This document shows, piece by piece, positions 52,471-60,789 of a stretch of 64,000 nucleotides of DNA (positions are counted from its first letter, which is position 1; each line of letters starts with the position of its first letter). The stretch is from Thermodesulfobacteriota bacterium. Lineage in GTDB: Bacteria > Desulfobacterota > UBA8473. The stretch covers positions 38,651 through 102,650 of the forward strand of contig JBFLWQ010000010.1 of assembly GCA_040757775.1 (NCBI GenBank). Direction: 5' to 3'. The notes under the pieces are model-generated. The model was not told the origin of the DNA. It made no database searches and saw only the letters and a program-made list of their open reading frames with translations. The position numbers and the translations under genes were made by a program.

Positions 52471-53058
52471 TTAAAAGACCAGATCCAGAAACTGTTTCAA
52501 TATACTGGCAGTAGCCCCCCAGATAACATGACTGTTGTAGTGGTAGAAATAAACCGGGGAAGTCTCACCTTCATGAATCATAAGCTCTTCTCTGTATATT
52601 TTTTTATCCAGCAACGCCTGTATGGGTACCTCTATGAGCTCATCTGTTTCGTGGGTATTTACCTCAAATTCATAGGGATACGGGATAAAACCCACAAATG
52701 GGGAGATAATAAATTTTGTCGTAGTCACTATATCATCCAATTCACCCAGTATCTCCACGTCCTCACTCTTGATGCCTACTTCCTCATAGCTCTCTCTAAG
52801 GGCAGTAGTCATTAATGTCTCATCTCCCTCATCATAAGCCCCTCCTGGGAAAGAAATCTGCCCCTTATGATGTTCCACGTCTTCCGTTCTCTTTGTAAAC
52901 AAAATGTGGTACTTATCATCTTTGTAAAAGAGGGGAAGAAGTACCCCTGAAGGCTTAAAGCTATCATCGACGATGGTCTTTTTTGTTCTCTGAGATAGGA
53001 CCTTTTTAATCCTGTCCTTCATATTATCAATCGATTTGTTATTATTAGAAATATCCAT
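52471..53058 (-). CDS. Nudix hydrolase, CoA pyrophosphatase type
   Basis: A 195-residue Nudix protein. The Nudix box is GGAYDEGDETLMTTALRESYEEVGI, with the REx2EE core complete. The upstream LFTKRTEDVEHHKGQISFPGG matches the CoA-diphosphatase (NUDT7/CoAse) signature. It probably splits CoA or oxidised CoA into 3',5'-ADP and phosphopantetheine. It lies 11 nt downstream of the HD-domain gene on the minus strand and converges with the oxidoreductase operon. Confidence 0.9.
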   Translation of the reverse strand: MDISNNNKSIDNMKDRIKKVLSQRTKKTIVDDSFKPSGVLLPLFYKDDKYHILFTKRTEDVEHHKGQISFPGGAYDEGDETLMTTALRESYEEVGIKSEDVEILGELDDIVTTTKFIISPFVGFIPYPYEFEVNTHETDELIEVPIQALLDKKIYREELMIHEGETSPVYFYHYNSHVIWGATASILKQFLDLVF

Positions 53059-53069
53059 AAGATAAAGAG

Positions 53070-53825
53070 TTATAGGGAGGAAGCATGTGATAATAAATGG
53101 TCATAAATCTTTTCTCCTGCCTCCAATCCCAGGTCAATAAATTCCGGACCATACTTCTTACCGGTGTCAGTTCTAAAAGTGTCTTTTATTTTCCTGATCC
53201 CTTTCAATCCCTTGGGGAAGTACTCAATTATCGACTCAATGGGGGTCTTGCGAAAATCTGCCATGTACCAGAGGGTTTCCGTAAAGTTGTCTATCCCCCA
53301 TCTAAACTTATCCGCATCGTAAAGAGAATCGCTGATCAACTGTCCCAGAAGAGTGGAGACTTTTTTTGGTTCAATAAATGCCTCATGATTGGAGATAGCC
53401 TGAACTATAATCTCCTTTTCTCTCTCTTTTAATGAAAAATCCCTGAGTTTGCTCCTTGCCTCTCTGGCACTGGCTTTGGCGTGATCTGGTTCCTTTCTCT
53501 TGATGTCGTGCAGTAACCCTGAAAGTTGGGCAATGACAATTGCGTTTTTGATCTGGTCTGATTTTAAGGATTGCCTCTCTCCCTCAATAAGGACAATGGC
53601 ACCAATATCAATCGTTACCTTTTCGGCATGTTTCATACCGTGTCCAATGTTGTTTACTAATTCTTTGATCACAATGTCCCGGCACTTTAACACTTCTGCA
53701 TTGCTATTATATATCTCCTTTGAAATTAAAAGAAGGCTCTCGTGTTCTATATAAAAACTGGGGCACTTCGAACTGGAGGCTATTCTTTTTGACTCCCTCA
53801 TCATCCTCTTATATATCTCTTTCAC
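53070..53825 (-). CDS. HD-domain phosphohydrolase
   Basis: A 251-residue HD-superfamily protein. Metal-binding residues are the His of GHGMKHAEKVT, the HD pair of SGLLHDIKRKEPDHA, the His of ISNHEAF and the Asp of LYDADKFRWG. The HD pair is in a context seen in nucleotide phosphohydrolases, but the substrate cannot be told. It begins a leftward pair with the Nudix gene. Confidence 0.82.
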   Translation of the reverse strand: MKEIYKRMMRESKRIASSSKCPSFYIEHESLLLISKEIYNSNAEVLKCRDIVIKELVNNIGHGMKHAEKVTIDIGAIVLIEGERQSLKSDQIKNAIVIAQLSGLLHDIKRKEPDHAKASAREARSKLRDFSLKEREKEIIVQAISNHEAFIEPKKVSTLLGQLISDSLYDADKFRWGIDNFTETLWYMADFRKTPIESIIEYFPKGLKGIRKIKDTFRTDTGKKYGPEFIDLGLEAGEKIYDHLLSHASSL

Positions 53826-53931
53826 TACCAGCCTCTCTGAGTATACTTAAGTATTTCGCTCGAATCCTTGAACCCTTGACCCCTTGAATCCTTTTCATCG
53901 ACCAACTCTTTGGGAGATAAACCATATATAA

Positions 53932-54387
53932 TTACCTTCCAGTATGCCCAAACCCTCCGGAGTCTCTCTCTGTCGTATCAAGTTCCCGGGTAAGCTCGAG
54001 AGAGGCGCGGTAAACCCTATTTATTACCATTTGAGCTATCCGGTCACCTCTTTTTATGGCAAATGGTTCAGTTCCAAAGTTTATAAGCAGAACCCCTATC
54101 TCTCCTCGATAATCTGCATCTATAGTGCCAGGTGAATTTATCAAGCTTATCCCATTCGTGAAAGCTATTCCACTGCGGGGGCGGATCTGCGCTTCAAAGC
54201 CTTTAGGAATTGCAACAGCAACACCTGTAGGTATTAGCTTTCTTTCTCCCGGTTTGATAAGAATATCCTCGCCAACTGCGGCATAAAGGTCCATACCTGC
54301 TGAGTGCTCGGTCATATAACAGGGTAGAGGTACATCGTCATCCATACCCTCTCTCACCCTTTTTACCTGAACCTTAACCTCTTCCAT
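53932..54387 (-). CDS. dut: Dut, deoxyuridine 5'-triphosphate nucleotidohydrolase
   Basis: Hydrolyses dUTP to dUMP, keeping uracil out of DNA. From ATG 54387 ([15 protein letters not shown] 8 nt upstream) the protein has 151 residues, normal for trimeric dUTPases. All five motifs are present: [34 protein letters not shown] and the P-loop-like [10 protein letters not shown]. The longer frame from 54468 is not supported. Confidence 0.95.
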   Translation of the reverse strand: MEEVKVQVKRVREGMDDDVPLPCYMTEHSAGMDLYAAVGEDILIKPGERKLIPTGVAVAIPKGFEAQIRPRSGIAFTNGISLINSPGTIDADYRGEIGVLLINFGTEPFAIKRGDRIAQMVINRVYRASLELTRELDTTERDSGGFGHTGR

Positions 54388-54512
54388 CTCTTTTCCTAAC
54401 TCCCAAATCCTAGGCTGGAACCTCAATCTGCCGGTTAAATAATCTGTCCTAAAAATAAAAATACCCAATTAAAAATCCTGTGTCAAGGCATTTCTAGGTT
54501 GGGTTAAATTTG

Positions 54513-54674
54513 ATGAAGTCGTAAAAAGTCAAAAATCAGACGGCACAGTAAAAAGCTCCAGATGCAAGGCGCGCAAATCCGAAGGAATGAGGCGTACTTG
54601 CCTGTACGCCGCAACGACGAAGGATGCAGTGCAATCCGCCTCAGGCTGACAGATGGACTTTTTACGAAGCCGTC
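54513..54674. repeat. GACGGCTTCGTAAAAAGTC dispersed repeat, complete copy
   Basis: About 160 bp bounded by GAAGTCGTAAAAAGTC and its complement GACTTTTTACGAAGCCGTC. Inside are further arms (AGGCGTACTTGCCTGTACGCC; CAAATCCGAAGG; CAATCCGCCTCAGG). No ORF. Copies at 30507-30580 and 45373-45413 share the ends, so this looks like a non-autonomous MITE-like element. Confidence 0.8.
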
Positions 54675-54682
54675 AAATTTGC

Positions 54683-54711
54683 TTGACATGGGTTATCAAG
54701 ATGTATATAAA
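54683..54711 (+). promoter_or_regulatory. Probable promoter of the gmhA-like gene
   Basis: TTGACA (54683-54688), 17-nt spacer, TATAAA (54706-54711), 57 nt before the ATG. It begins 8 nt after the end of the dispersed repeat. Confidence 0.7.
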
Positions 54712-54768
54712 TTTCAATTATCCTAGAATTCTAAGACATAGATACGGAAGCATATTAGAAGGTACTAT

Positions 54769-55350
54769 ATGAAGGATAAGATCATCCAGAGCTTTTTGGA
54801 CAGTGCTGATTTAAAGGTCAGATTTGCCAGGGAGAATGTGGACAGGATAATCTCTGTAGTCGAAGTGATTACCAATGCTATTAAACAGAGTAACAAGATC
54901 ATCCTCTTTGGTAATGGCGGAAGTGCTGCTGACGCTCAGCATATTGCTGCCGAGTTTGTAAATCGCTTCTTAATTGAGAGGCCCCCATTGCCGGCATTGG
55001 CTTTAACTACGGATACTTCTATAATTACAAGTATAGGTAATGACGCAGATTTTTCTGATATTTTTTATAAACAGATAATAGCATTGGGAGTAAAGGGAGA
55101 TGTGGCTATTGGCATTAGTACAAGCGGCAATTCGCTTAATGTCATCAAAGCTTTCCAGATTGCAAAAGAGATGGGGATTAAGACAGTCGGGATAACCGGC
55201 AAGAACGGGGGAAAGATTGCAAAGATAGTAGATTATTCATTAAACGTTGCTTCGGACAGCACCCCTCGTATCCAGGAGGTACATATAACCATCGGTCATA
55301 CCATATGTGAGATGGTTGACTATTTGCTATTTCCTACCATAAATGGATAA
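54769..55350 (+). CDS. gmhA: GmhA-like sedoheptulose-7-phosphate isomerase (SIS domain)
   Basis: Makes D-glycero-D-manno-heptose 7-phosphate for LPS inner core. The 193-residue SIS-domain protein has FGNGGSAADAQHIAAEFVNRF, including the catalytic Glu of AEF, GISTSGNSLNVIKAF and the C-terminal EVHITIGHTICEMVD with the catalytic His. Size and motifs match GmhA over DiaA, although DiaA-like proteins are close. It has its own promoter just after a repeat element and no heptose genes next to it. Confidence 0.88.
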   Translation: MKDKIIQSFLDSADLKVRFARENVDRIISVVEVITNAIKQSNKIILFGNGGSAADAQHIAAEFVNRFLIERPPLPALALTTDTSIITSIGNDADFSDIFYKQIIALGVKGDVAIGISTSGNSLNVIKAFQIAKEMGIKTVGITGKNGGKIAKIVDYSLNVASDSTPRIQEVHITIGHTICEMVDYLLFPTING

Positions 55351-55426
55351 AAAGGGAGTTATCAGGATAATGCGGAGCAAGGGAGGGAACGACAAAGCTA
55401 AAGGGCACAGCGACTTTATATCGTGT

Positions 55427-55678
55427 CTACTTTGGCGATTTGTTAGCTCTTTTGCTTTCTAAATATAATGTATCGGGGCAGAAATCCAACCCATTCTGCC
55501 ATTGTATGCTGCCGAGAAATGGCTTAACAGAATTAAATATGCGGCGGTCTTTCAGTTGAGTAAAAATGCCTTTGTCCAGATAAGGCTTTACATCAAAGAT
55601 TCGCTCTTCGTCATTTTCAAATACAATACTCAATGTATAATCATCATTTGGATGTACTTCTTTAATTCTTGGATTCAT
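55427..55678 (-). CDS. DUF2442 family protein
   Basis: An 83-residue protein of the DUF2442 family, with the start MNPRIKEVHPNDDYTLSIVFENDEERIFDVKPYL and the PFLGSIQWQNGLDFCPDTLYLES block. The function is unknown. DUF2442 genes often follow a DUF4160 gene, in a pair that resembles toxin-antitoxin modules; here a broken DUF4160 gene lies 13 nt upstream. Confidence 0.88.
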   Translation of the reverse strand: MNPRIKEVHPNDDYTLSIVFENDEERIFDVKPYLDKGIFTQLKDRRIFNSVKPFLGSIQWQNGLDFCPDTLYLESKRANKSPK

Positions 55679-55691
55679 TTTATTACCCCTA

Positions 55692-55896
55692 TTACCTGAG
55701 AGGTTCTATCTTGAACATTTCTTGCCCTGATGAAGCAAGTTCCCAGTCCGCCATTAACTCCTCTTTATGTATTTCTATCCATGCTTGAACAAGCTGTGCC
55801 TTGTTTTAAGGTATTTCGCCATCAATTAATTCCCCGTCAGGAATGGAAAACACGGCTTCATGTTCTTCTCTTAATGGCCAACATTCATTTTTATAC
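55692..55896 (-). pseudogene. DUF4160 gene remnant: 5' truncated, one in-frame stop
   Basis: In one minus-strand frame the sequence reads NECWPLREEHEAVFSIPDGE, LIDGEIP, a TAA codon, then NKAQLVQAWIEIHKEELM and ADWELASSGQEMFKIEPLR before the stop at 55692. This is the C-terminal two thirds of a DUF4160 protein, normally ~85-90 residues. The N-terminal part is missing, cut near the end of the next gene, and the TAA splits the rest. It lies directly before the DUF2442 gene, its usual partner. I infer a dead gene. Confidence 0.75.
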
Positions 55897-55904
55897 TTTA
55901 AGTA

Positions 55905-56780
55905 TTATAGATATTTTTCGAATTCCTTTTCTCTTATTCTTATGAATTTGTAATTCGGGAAATATTTTTCTATGTTCTGTTGTCTGATTTTATCACGTTC
56001 ATATAAAGACCCATTAATATCATAGTGAAATTCCTCATCCCAATCCATTATTAATTTCAAATCATGGTTAATGTAGTCAAGGAAATAACCAAGTGTTTCA
56101 ATGAAAAATTCCCCACCATTTGTAGCATACATGCCTTTCGTATTGTTTGTTTTATCAAATATTTCAAACCATCTACATGCTTTAGGGTTATATTGAGGCT
56201 GAAAATCGCCTTTAAAATATTTCTGACGCTGAGTATCAGACATTGAATCCATCAATCCTTTTGCATATGAGATGGCTATACCTAATCTGTCATCAGCTTC
56301 CTTTTTAGAGTATTTCAAGTAATAGATGATATGACCGTATTTCTGGCAAATTTTTCTACTTAATTGATCTGACTGAATTTCAGAACTTTGGTTTTTCAAA
56401 TCGATTATGGCCGCTCTAATATCGTCTGGAGATTTAGATTTAGCTCCTTTATAGCCTTTCGCATTATTCTGCAGCCATTCCTTACTAAACAAATGTTTGA
56501 TCTCGCCTTTAGATAGATTTGGGAAATATTCTTTCAAATCTACTCTTTCCTGTTCATTCTTCTGGTCATAATTCATTTTGTTTTTCTTCTTACGATATCT
56601 TATTTCTCGTTTCAATGCAGTAATTATATTCCATATAAAATCATTTTCATTCTCAAGAGGTTTGCCAGCCTCTAATCGCAAAATTACATTACGAGACAAT
56701 CGTGTCTTATCGGCTAACTCCTTAGTAGACCAACCAATTAACTTTCTTATTTTTTGTAATGTTTTTATTTGTTCAACCAT
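55905..56780 (-). CDS. HTH domain plus VSR/homing-type nuclease-like protein
   Basis: A 291-residue A/T-rich gene. Residues ~5-60 form an XRE-like helix-turn-helix (IRKLIGWSTKELADKTRLSRNVILRLEAGK). The middle (about 80-215) is basic and unassigned, with KSKSPDDIRAAIIDL and KYGHIIYYLKYSKKEADDRLG. The C-terminus (about 225-291) resembles the core of VSR-like PD-(D/E)xK endonucleases: GYFLDYINHDLKLIMDWDEEFHY and RDKIRQQNIEKYFPNYKFIRIRE, with a central Asp, the E-x-H and an R-D-K...R run. So it may be a DNA nuclease with its own binding domain. It lies between the DUF4160 remnant and a repeat-bearing gap. Function is inference. Confidence 0.65.
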   Translation of the reverse strand: MVEQIKTLQKIRKLIGWSTKELADKTRLSRNVILRLEAGKPLENENDFIWNIITALKREIRYRKKKNKMNYDQKNEQERVDLKEYFPNLSKGEIKHLFSKEWLQNNAKGYKGAKSKSPDDIRAAIIDLKNQSSEIQSDQLSRKICQKYGHIIYYLKYSKKEADDRLGIAISYAKGLMDSMSDTQRQKYFKGDFQPQYNPKACRWFEIFDKTNNTKGMYATNGGEFFIETLGYFLDYINHDLKLIMDWDEEFHYDINGSLYERDKIRQQNIEKYFPNYKFIRIREKEFEKYL

Positions 56781-57252
56781 TTTAAGAATATTTTTGTTAA
56801 TGAGTCAGCTGCATCGATTTGATGCTCATTAAGGCCTCCCTTAGGAGGCCGCAAAGCGGTATGATTAACAACAGAAAAAAGGGAAGTCTCTTTATTACCG
56901 ATTAATACCCTTTTTTCTCTTGACAAGAGGAGGCCTTATAAGTGTTAGGCATGGGTTTATTTGCTTTCGCTTTCTTTAAGATACACCCAGGAAGTTTCAT
57001 AACACCAGAAAAAAATAGCGATCCCCTGGCTTGGTTTCAAGCGAAGAGACGGACGAAATTTCTCTTACAGTCCAAACCGTCGGGAAATTACTGTTGGTTT
57101 TTAACAGACGAAATGCATATTTTTCTTAACGGGAACATCGCAAGCACGGTCGGCGGAAGCTTGAAAAGAGCGAATAATTATGCCGGGTGTAAAAGAAAAA
57201 TATTATATATACCCGATCGCTCCCGAAAAAAGCAATTACCTATCAGTCGATG
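56781..57252. other. Gap at the composition boundary, with inverted repeats
   Basis: No gene I trust. AAGGCCTCC (56831-56839) and GGAGGCCTT (56929-56937) are inverted copies ~90 nt apart; the first also forms a local hairpin with GGAGGCC at 56844-56850. Base composition shifts from A/T-rich to visibly GC-richer near 57,240, at the 3' end of the histidine kinase gene. Confidence 0.5.
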
Positions 57253-60200
57253 CTACAATTCTGCCCGTGCTTTTTCAAGTTCTGCTGCTGCCTTTTTAAA
57301 TTCCATTTCCATGGCATCGATAAGCGTGCTTGCGCCTTCTGCCTTGTTCTCGCGCGCCTGGTATTCGAGCGTTTTGCATGCCTCGGCCAAAGCCGCAAGA
57401 CCGAAATTGAGCGCGTTTGATTTAAGCGTATGGGCCTCACGCCGCAGGTCGGCCATTTTGTTTGCGACAAGCGCCGCGCGCGCCCGTGCAATATGACCGG
57501 GTCCATCCTTAGCGAATTGATCCACGAGCCTGGGAATCAATGCGAGGGCTTGGTCGCCCAGGCTTGATTTCAGGCGGCCAAATTCCCCCGGGTCAAAAAC
57601 AGGAACAGCACTGCACCTTTCCTTCTCGGGCTGGTTTCCGGCAGGATGATTTATCGCTTTCGGCTTAACCTTTTTCAGCGCGGTAACCAGCTCGTTGGGC
57701 CGGACCGGCTTGCTCAAATAGTCGTCCATGCCCGCGGCAATGCATTGTTCCCGGTCTCCCTGCATGGCATTGGCGGTCATGGCAATAATGTAGGGCTGCA
57801 GCTCTGGGCTGAAGCCCTTTCGGATATGGCCGGTAGCCTCCAGGCCATCCATTTCCGGCATCTGTACATCCATCAACACCACGTCGTAGTGCTGCCGTTT
57901 AAGGGAGGCAATGGCCTCTTTTCCGTTGCTTGTGATTTCCGGCAAATACCCCATACGCTCCAATATCGCGTGGATCAGTTTCTGGTTGATTACGTTATCC
58001 TCGGCCACCAGAATGCGGAGGGGGTATTGCCTGCCCATTTCCGCATCATAGTCTACTTTTTTCTCAATATCATATTCCTTCTGGTACGTCTTCGGCACAG
58101 AGGGCGCCAGCGCCTCCATGATCGTATTGTAAAGCTGGGAAGGTTTTACGGGTTTTGAAAGCTGCGCAGAAAAATGCTTGGCGCGCGCATCCCGAAAAGC
58201 GGTGCCAATAGATGACAGCATAATCAGCGGCAGGGATTGCGCGTCGCGGTATTTTCTGATCTCCTCGGCAAGCGCAAGCCCGTCTTTTTCGGGCATCTGC
58301 ATATCCAGAATGGCAAGGTCAAACGGCTCATTGCGGCCGATTATGGCCAGAGCCTCGGTTGCCGAGGTGGCCTCCTGCGGCTGCATGCCCCAGGCCTTGG
58401 TTTGCAAGGCAATGATTTTCCTATTGGTGGGATTGTCGTCAATGATTAAAAGCCGCCGGCCCTGCAGATCTGGTTGCTCCTCGCTCAGGTACGCCTGCTT
58501 TTTTTCGGTCTTTGCCTTTTCTGCCTGCAGGGTAAAATAGAACGTAGATCCCTTGCCCAGTTCGCTTTCGGCCCATATTTTTCCGCCCATCATTTCGCAC
58601 AGGCGCCGGCTGATGGCAAGCCCCAGGCCGGTGCCGCCATACTTGCGCGCCATGGAGGAGTCCACCTGGCTGAACGATTTGAAAAGGCGGTCCATGCGGT
58701 CGGCCGGGATACCGACCCCGGAATCTTTCACCAAAAATTCTATTTCGTACCACTGGCCCGAGCGGACCGATTCCGGTAAGTTTTCGCAATGGTTGCTGGC
58801 ATATGAGGGTTTCTCTTCCAGCATGCGTGCTTTTGCCATGACCGCGATTTCTCCTTTTTCCGTGAACTTGATGGCGTTGCTCATCAGATTGGTGAGCACC
58901 TGGCTCACGCGCGTGGAATCGCCGATCAGTATACCGGGAACCCCAGGATCGATAAGATATACCATTTCAAGGTGCTTTTCCGTTGCCCGGTGGCCCAGAA
59001 GCCCTAAGGTGGATTCCACGCATCCGCGCAGGTCATAGGGCTGGCATTCCAGGTCAAGCTTTCCCGCTTCTATTTTGGAAAAATCAAGGATGTCGTTGAT
59101 GATCGTCAGGAGGGCTTCGCCGCTGTCGCGGATAGTCTGGGCAAAATCCAGTTGCTGGGGCGTGAGCGTGCTGTCCAGTAGCAGCCCGGTCATCCCGATG
59201 ATGGCGTTCATAGGTGTACGGATTTCGTGGCTCATGGTTGCCAGGAAGATGCTCTTTGCCTGGTTGGCCGCATCGGCAACCTCTTTGGCCTCCTTGAGCT
59301 GCGCCTCGGTCTGCCGGAAATCGGTGATATCACGCAGGCATTCAATGGCCCCCACCACCGTGCCCTGCGAATTATACAGGGCCGTTGCAAATCCCAGCAG
59401 GTGCCGTGCGCCTCCGGGAAGGGCAGGGCAAACAGCTTCTGCGGTGATCACTCCATGGCTCTGCTCGATATGCATGTACTTTGTTTTCAGCTCTTCGGGC
59501 GACGCAAACACCAGGTCTATTAAAATTTTCCGCCTCTCGCCGTAAAAGGGAATGGCGTATTCTTGGTTGCCTTTACCCAGCATGTCCTTTGCCTTGACCC
59601 CGGTTATCTGCTCGGCGGCATGGTTCCATGCAGTCACGATGCCCTCGGTATTGATGACCACTGTGGCGATGGGCAGAAAATCTATCACGTAGGCAAGCCG
59701 CTGCTCGGATTCTTTTACTGCCTGCTCAGATTTTTTCTGCTGCGTCACGTTTTCCAGGGTCCCTTCCAGGTATTTCGGTTTTCCCTCGGCGTCGCGCGCA
59801 AGGTACGCACCCAGGGACACAACAATAACCTCGCCATCTGGCAGGCGAAAGCATGTATGAAACGCCGAAACAGGACCTTGCTGGACAAGGGAAAGCAGGC
59901 GCTCGCGCTCCTTGTAGTCGGTATACAGGTTTATCAGGCCGTACCGGTTAATCCCTTCTACGTTTTTAAAATGCAGCGCGGCTAGCAGCGCGGGATTGGC
60001 CTCAAGCACTTTCCCGTCCGGGGTAGTGCGGAAGATCCCCACGGGCGCGTTCTCGACCATCTGCCGGAAATTCTGCTCCGAAAGACGCATCTTTTCGTTG
60101 GTGGCCTCCAGCAGGCATTTACGCTTGAAGTCGCGTCTTTCCTTCTGGAACACCGCAAGCGAGACTACATAGGCAAACACAACCATTGCTGTGTTGTTGA

Positions 60201-60768
60201 ACAGCATGGGGACATCGACGCGGAAACGGGTCATCAGCAAAAGGGTGACCACCGGCACGCAGAACGATCCTGTAAAAAGCACCAGGCTCTGCCACGGGTA
60301 CAGGCACAGCGCCGTGGCGCAGACAAGGAGCGCAATCATGTAGGGGGAAATATTGGAGCTCATGGCCTGGCGGAACACGGAAATCAGCCCGAAGATTGAC
60401 AGCAACGCAAAGACAACGCCAAAGCTTGCAATGGCATGCCATGGCCGCAGGTCTGCCGGCAGTGCCGGCCGCTTTACGGCAAGAAGAAATACAAGCGAAA
60501 CAACAATGTTGGCGGAAAGAGCCATCAAAATTCCTTTCTGGCTCAATACGCCCGCGCCGTATTTCATAAGGCCGAACATGCTAAGCACCAGTGCCAGCGA
60601 TTCAACAATAGCAACCAGCAAACAAAGCATCCGTATGCGGGCAAGGTTCATGTGGGCAACATCCCGGGAAAATTCCTTCTGCTCAACGGAATTTAGGCTT
60701 CGCAGCGGTTCGGCGTCTTTTACCTCGCCCAGCAGGGATAAAATGAGTTTGCGGATGTTCTGTTTCAT
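57253..60768 (-). CDS. Membrane hybrid sensor histidine kinase: PAS-PAS-HisKA-HATPase-REC-REC-Hpt
   Basis: A 1171-residue hybrid kinase. About six membrane helices (residues 45-205) form a MASE-like sensor without a big periplasmic loop. Two PAS domains follow (about 232-345 and 355-485). HisKA has H514 in [18 protein letters not shown]; the HATPase has N631 (NLMSNAIKF), [12 protein letters not shown] and [23 protein letters not shown]1 has D822 ([11 protein letters not shown]), REC2 D967 ([11 protein letters not shown]). Hpt has H1113 ([13 protein letters not shown]). All phosphorelay residues are intact. It lies 21 nt downstream of the REC-ABC gene and is last in a three-gene minus-strand operon. 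The cognate final target is probably the receiver on the ABC protein. Sequence is GC-richer than the rest of the window. Confidence 0.93.
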   Translation of the reverse strand: MKQNIRKLILSLLGEVKDAEPLRSLNSVEQKEFSRDVAHMNLARIRMLCLLVAIVESLALVLSMFGLMKYGAGVLSQKGILMALSANIVVSLVFLLAVKRPALPADLRPWHAIASFGVVFALLSIFGLISVFRQAMSSNISPYMIALLVCATALCLYPWQSLVLFTGSFCVPVVTLLLMTRFRVDVPMLFNNTAMVVFAYVVSLAVFQKERRDFKRKCLLEATNEKMRLSEQNFRQMVENAPVGIFRTTPDGKVLEANPALLAALHFKNVEGINRYGLINLYTDYKERERLLSLVQQGPVSAFHTCFRLPDGEVIVVSLGAYLARDAEGKPKYLEGTLENVTQQKKSEQAVKESEQRLAYVIDFLPIATVVINTEGIVTAWNHAAEQITGVKAKDMLGKGNQEYAIPFYGERRKILIDLVFASPEELKTKYMHIEQSHGVITAEAVCPALPGGARHLLGFATALYNSQGTVVGAIECLRDITDFRQTEAQLKEAKEVADAANQAKSIFLATMSHEIRTPMNAIIGMTGLLLDSTLTPQQLDFAQTIRDSGEALLTIINDILDFSKIEAGKLDLECQPYDLRGCVESTLGLLGHRATEKHLEMVYLIDPGVPGILIGDSTRVSQVLTNLMSNAIKFTEKGEIAVMAKARMLEEKPSYASNHCENLPESVRSGQWYEIEFLVKDSGVGIPADRMDRLFKSFSQVDSSMARKYGGTGLGLAISRRLCEMMGGKIWAESELGKGSTFYFTLQAEKAKTEKKQAYLSEEQPDLQGRRLLIIDDNPTNRKIIALQTKAWGMQPQEATSATEALAIIGRNEPFDLAILDMQMPEKDGLALAEEIRKYRDAQSLPLIMLSSIGTAFRDARAKHFSAQLSKPVKPSQLYNTIMEALAPSVPKTYQKEYDIEKKVDYDAEMGRQYPLRILVAEDNVINQKLIHAILERMGYLPEITSNGKEAIASLKRQHYDVVLMDVQMPEMDGLEATGHIRKGFSPELQPYIIAMTANAMQGDREQCIAAGMDDYLSKPVRPNELVTALKKVKPKAINHPAGNQPEKERCSAVPVFDPGEFGRLKSSLGDQALALIPRLVDQFAKDGPGHIARARAALVANKMADLRREAHTLKSNALNFGLAALAEACKTLEYQARENKAEGASTLIDAMEMEFKKAAAELEKARAEL

Positions 60769-60789
60769 GGTATTACTCCGGGTTCTGGT

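Noticed and set aside
56942..57496. 184-codon plus-strand frame at the composition boundary
   Set aside because: Its second half is antisense to the histidine kinase 3' end, and the first half has no ribosome-binding site or known pattern.
57646..59545. Several 120-170-codon plus-strand frames opposite the histidine kinase
   Set aside because: The GC-rich codon bias of the kinase leaves the opposite strand open; products have no domains.
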